Shown here: in pieces, positions 61,201 through 64,000 of the stretch
How the letters are laid out: every line of letters begins with the position of its first letter
Position numbering within the stretch: position 1 is the first letter of the stretch
Made by a program: the position numbers and the translations under genes
NCBI GenBank assembly: GCA_013399115.1
Contig: VXAA01006081.1
Coordinates: 134,166 to 198,165, forward strand
Source of the DNA: Anseranas semipalmata
Taxonomy: Eukaryota > Chordata > Aves > Anseriformes > Anseranatidae
DNA: 64,000 nucleotides
Direction of reading: 5' to 3'
Notes under the pieces: generated by a model
The model's database searches: none
What the model saw: the letters and a program-made list of their open reading frames with translations, nothing else
Told to the model about the DNA's origin: nothing

Positions 61201-63631
61201 ATTCACTGTCATAAATCATTTTAAACAATGTCCTCACTTTTGGGTTCATGGCAATGTTTTCTTACAAGCTGCAATGGATGACGATCATGAGGGCTTTTCC
61301 AAAAAAACAAACCCTAACTGAAATTGAGTTATGCATTCATTCACTGAAAAGAACTGTTCTCTGATGAAGTATGGCTGAACCAGTAATTTATTGTGTCAAA
61401 ATTTGTCTCAAATAGCCATAATGGAACTTTCATATAGAGCAAAATACATGCATGGCGATGCAAAGTGTTGAACCTCATCCAGGACATGGTGCACTCATCT
61501 CCCACGGAAGACAATCATAACTACATTCAATATCTTGTTGGCCCTGGTCAGAACATCTCTGGGCTTCTCAGCAGAGACCTAATTCAAACCCCCACAATGG
61601 ATGCAAATTAATTCCACAGACTAGTTGACAAATACTCCCATCCCCCAACACCCAGCACAAATGTTGTTCCCCAGATTGGAAGAAAACTGGCAGCAGCACC
61701 AGCCAAGGACAGCCAAGAGCCACGGCACTGCTGCCCTGCAGGACCCCTGCCCTGACTCAGGCTTATGCTCCTTGTTGAGCAGCTGCATTGCTGACACCTC
61801 AGCCTGAAGCCAGTCCTAGGCTTTTGACACCATCATTGTAGGAAATAGAACATCAGGCTTATGTAACACCGGGGCTTGTTTTTGGCATCTTTTCTATTAC
61901 TGTACAGCACCACAATATTTTCTAAAATATATTTTTTAGGTGAAAGCTTTGTTCAGTGTTAAATGAGCCACACAGTGGATAAGGAGGAGCAGCTGCTCTT
62001 AAAAAGGAGAAGGACCCAGTATGCAGCAAAAATATTTGCAACCATCAAGAAATTGACTACGGTGAAGAGACTTCTCCCCCTTATTTTCTGAATTGAAGGA
62101 GTATCACAGAAGAATCTGGAAAGTCTCAGAAGAACGCCAAGGGTGAAAGTGAAAGACATATCAGGCACCAAAAGCCTCAGCCCAGTCACAAAAATGTTCC
62201 TGCTAGCAGTGTGCTGGCTGGGTATACTGATAACATCCACCCGAGGTGAGCACATAAGCACTGCACTGACTGCTGCTATACCCCACCCCCTGCCACTGTG
62301 GCTGTGAAATCTGTACTTTGTAGATCTAAAAAGTCAAAGGTAGCTGGGTGTGATGTTTGCTTTACTGCTTTGTATCCTGATGCTACAACATGTGACAGGC
62401 TTTCATCACATGAGCCCGATGTGTTGTTTCAGCTCTTCCTTACAAGATTTTCCCCTCATTTTGTAGACTGTATATTCCTCCCAACTTTACTCTTATGTAA
62501 ACACGCTTCTTACCTCTTGGTGCAGTTAACCCACCAATTTTTCTATCGTGAGATTGCAAGTGACTACTGGAGCCTCAAAGGACAACCCCTCACTTCAGAT
62601 TTTCCCTGGGTAAGGGCAAGTACATAGGTTTTTCCATTCAGCCACCTTCCTGTCTTCACATGTTTTCATTGATAGGACACCAAAGCATCAAACCATCTCA
62701 CATCAAGGCATTTCAGTCTAACTACTGATAACTCTTTAAAGACACATGCCCAAGACTTTCTTAAAAAAAAAAAAAAAAAAAAGAAAACAATTTATTCACC
62801 TTTTGTAAGTCTCTTGCCTTATTTGATTTTGTAATATTTACATGTGATGGCCTGTATGCTGCAGGGGAGATTTTTTCAAAGGCATGAAGGGCAGTTGGAC
62901 ACAAAGGTCCCACTCAAAGTCACTGGTGTCTATCACTTAAGCCTCTATCTAAACCTTTTAAAGTGTTTGTTGAACTTCCACAGTATAGAAAGCAAAGAGA
63001 ACTATAGCAGCAAAGTCCATCTTGTTACTTCACTTTTTGCTATATTCTCATCAATGAGTATCCTCTGGAAGAGAGCTATTATAAGAATTTTAATTCAGAG
63101 AAAGTGAAAATACAGCTGAGAGGTGAGGAGAATAGTTCCATTATTAAAGCATTTCAGTCACCTTAAGCAATGGTGGTCTCAGTACAAGTTTTAAAGTTCC
63201 TGCGCGATAGTGGCTGAACGCATAACTGTAGAGATCTCAGACTGACAGCAGAATGCCTGATGATTTCTGGAATGTATAAGCTGCCTTGCATAAGTACCTC
63301 AGATAGCTTCTGGTGTTGATATACGACACACAACTTACACATGCCAGTTTCAGCCTTATGTTGGCTTGTGTCCATTATTTTGGATTATATCCTCCTGATA
63401 GTCATTAAAGATCTGGACATGCTGACTTGATACCTCGCAGAATATGATGCAGCTTACACCTAAATATATCTTACTCCTTCAAAGCCTAAAATTCTATCAT
63501 TCATCTATTTACCTTCTCCCTTACTGTAGTCCCCAAACAGTTGAAAAGTGCTTCTGTGGAGATTATATGACGCAGTTATCTTCAGCAAGCACAGGCACCG
63601 TGTCCTGGGCTTCTCTTGTACCAGGTCATGG
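55276..63631. other. Intergenic, no gene recognised
   Basis: 8.4 kb without CR1, LTR or gene-like frame that I recognise. Contains GC-rich patches (57330-57560, 61640-61810), an AAC repeat (57690-57712) and an A run (62762-62782). Confidence 0.45.
57690..57712. repeat. (AAC)n microsatellite
   Basis: CCAACAACAACAACAACAAC run of about seven units. Confidence 0.9.
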
Positions 63632-64000
63632 TGTACTGGGTCTGGCTGGGATAGAGTTAACTTTCCCTGCAGCAGCCCATATAGCATTGTACTCTGCACT
63701 TGTAGCTAGAACAGCGCTGGTATCACACCAGTGTTTGGCTACTGCCGAGCAGTGCTGGCACAGCACCAGGACTCTCTCCAGCTCCCCCAAAGCCAGTAGG
63801 TGGGGGTGGGCAAGAAGTGGGGAGGGGACATGGCCAGGGCAGCTGACCTAAACCGACCAAAGGGATATTGCATACCATATGATGTCACACTCAGTAATAA
63901 AAGCTGGGAAAGGGAAGGGGGGGCTCTTGTTGCGAAGACGTCAGTCCTCCCGAATAACCATTATGCATATTGAGGCCCTGCTTCCCAGGACGTGGCCGAA
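63632..64000 (+). mobile_element. ERV LTR, same family as the one at 41.7 kb, cut by window edge
   Basis: Begins TGTACTGGGTCTGGCTGGG and follows, base for base with few changes, the - strand of 42343-41975. AATAAA lies at 63896-63901, at the same internal offset (~269). About 240 bases should remain beyond the window. Confidence 0.88.

Noticed and set aside
61959..62261. 100-codon open frame on the - strand with hydrophobic segments, as a membrane protein exon
   Set aside because: No family recognised, no matching neighbouring exons found; could not be supported.

Overview
The window is nuclear DNA from a bird. It is AT-rich, has spliced vertebrate genes with GT-AG introns, and carries CR1 retrotransposon tails (the avian LINE) and avian-type endogenous retrovirus (ERV) LTRs. 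There is no prokaryotic gene organisation, CRISPR array or operon. I cannot name the species.

Two protein-coding genes lie tail to tail. From the left edge to 23552, on the + strand, runs the 3' part of a long ciliary gene that I identify as CFAP46 (TTC40, a central-pair projection protein). I could assemble 19 coding exons (positions 3-23552). All splice sites are GT-AG, all phases match, and the total is 726 codons plus TAA, with a polyadenylation signal 26 bases after the stop. The C-terminal ~430 residues look like a separase/CHAT-type peptidase fold that has lost both catalytic residues. This is the most interesting reading in the window.

From 50443 down to 44187, on the - strand, lies a complete five-exon opsin of 386 codons, identified as vertebrate ancient (VA) opsin, the deep-brain photoreceptor of birds. 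It has the chromophore-binding lysine, counterion glutamate, disulfide cysteines, ERY and NPIIY motifs. Reading into intron 4 gives the short-tail isoform pattern known for VA opsins. CFAP46 maps to human 10q26 and VA opsin to chicken chromosome 6 (from memory), so the pairing fits one syntenic block.

Between the genes (23.6-44.2 kb), and upstream of the opsin (50.5-64 kb), I see no convincing gene. These stretches hold CR1 tails, a partial LTR at 25 kb, a probable 1.1-kb LTR with a 5-bp target duplication (37916-39032), and a nested repeat block (41.3-43.3 kb). In that block a 612-bp solo LTR with a perfect 5-bp target duplication sits inside an older LTR fragment of opposite orientation. 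A near-identical LTR in the opposite orientation starts at 63632 and runs off the window. A 259-bp perfect tandem duplication in a CR1 copy has a single N at its junction and is probably an assembly artefact.
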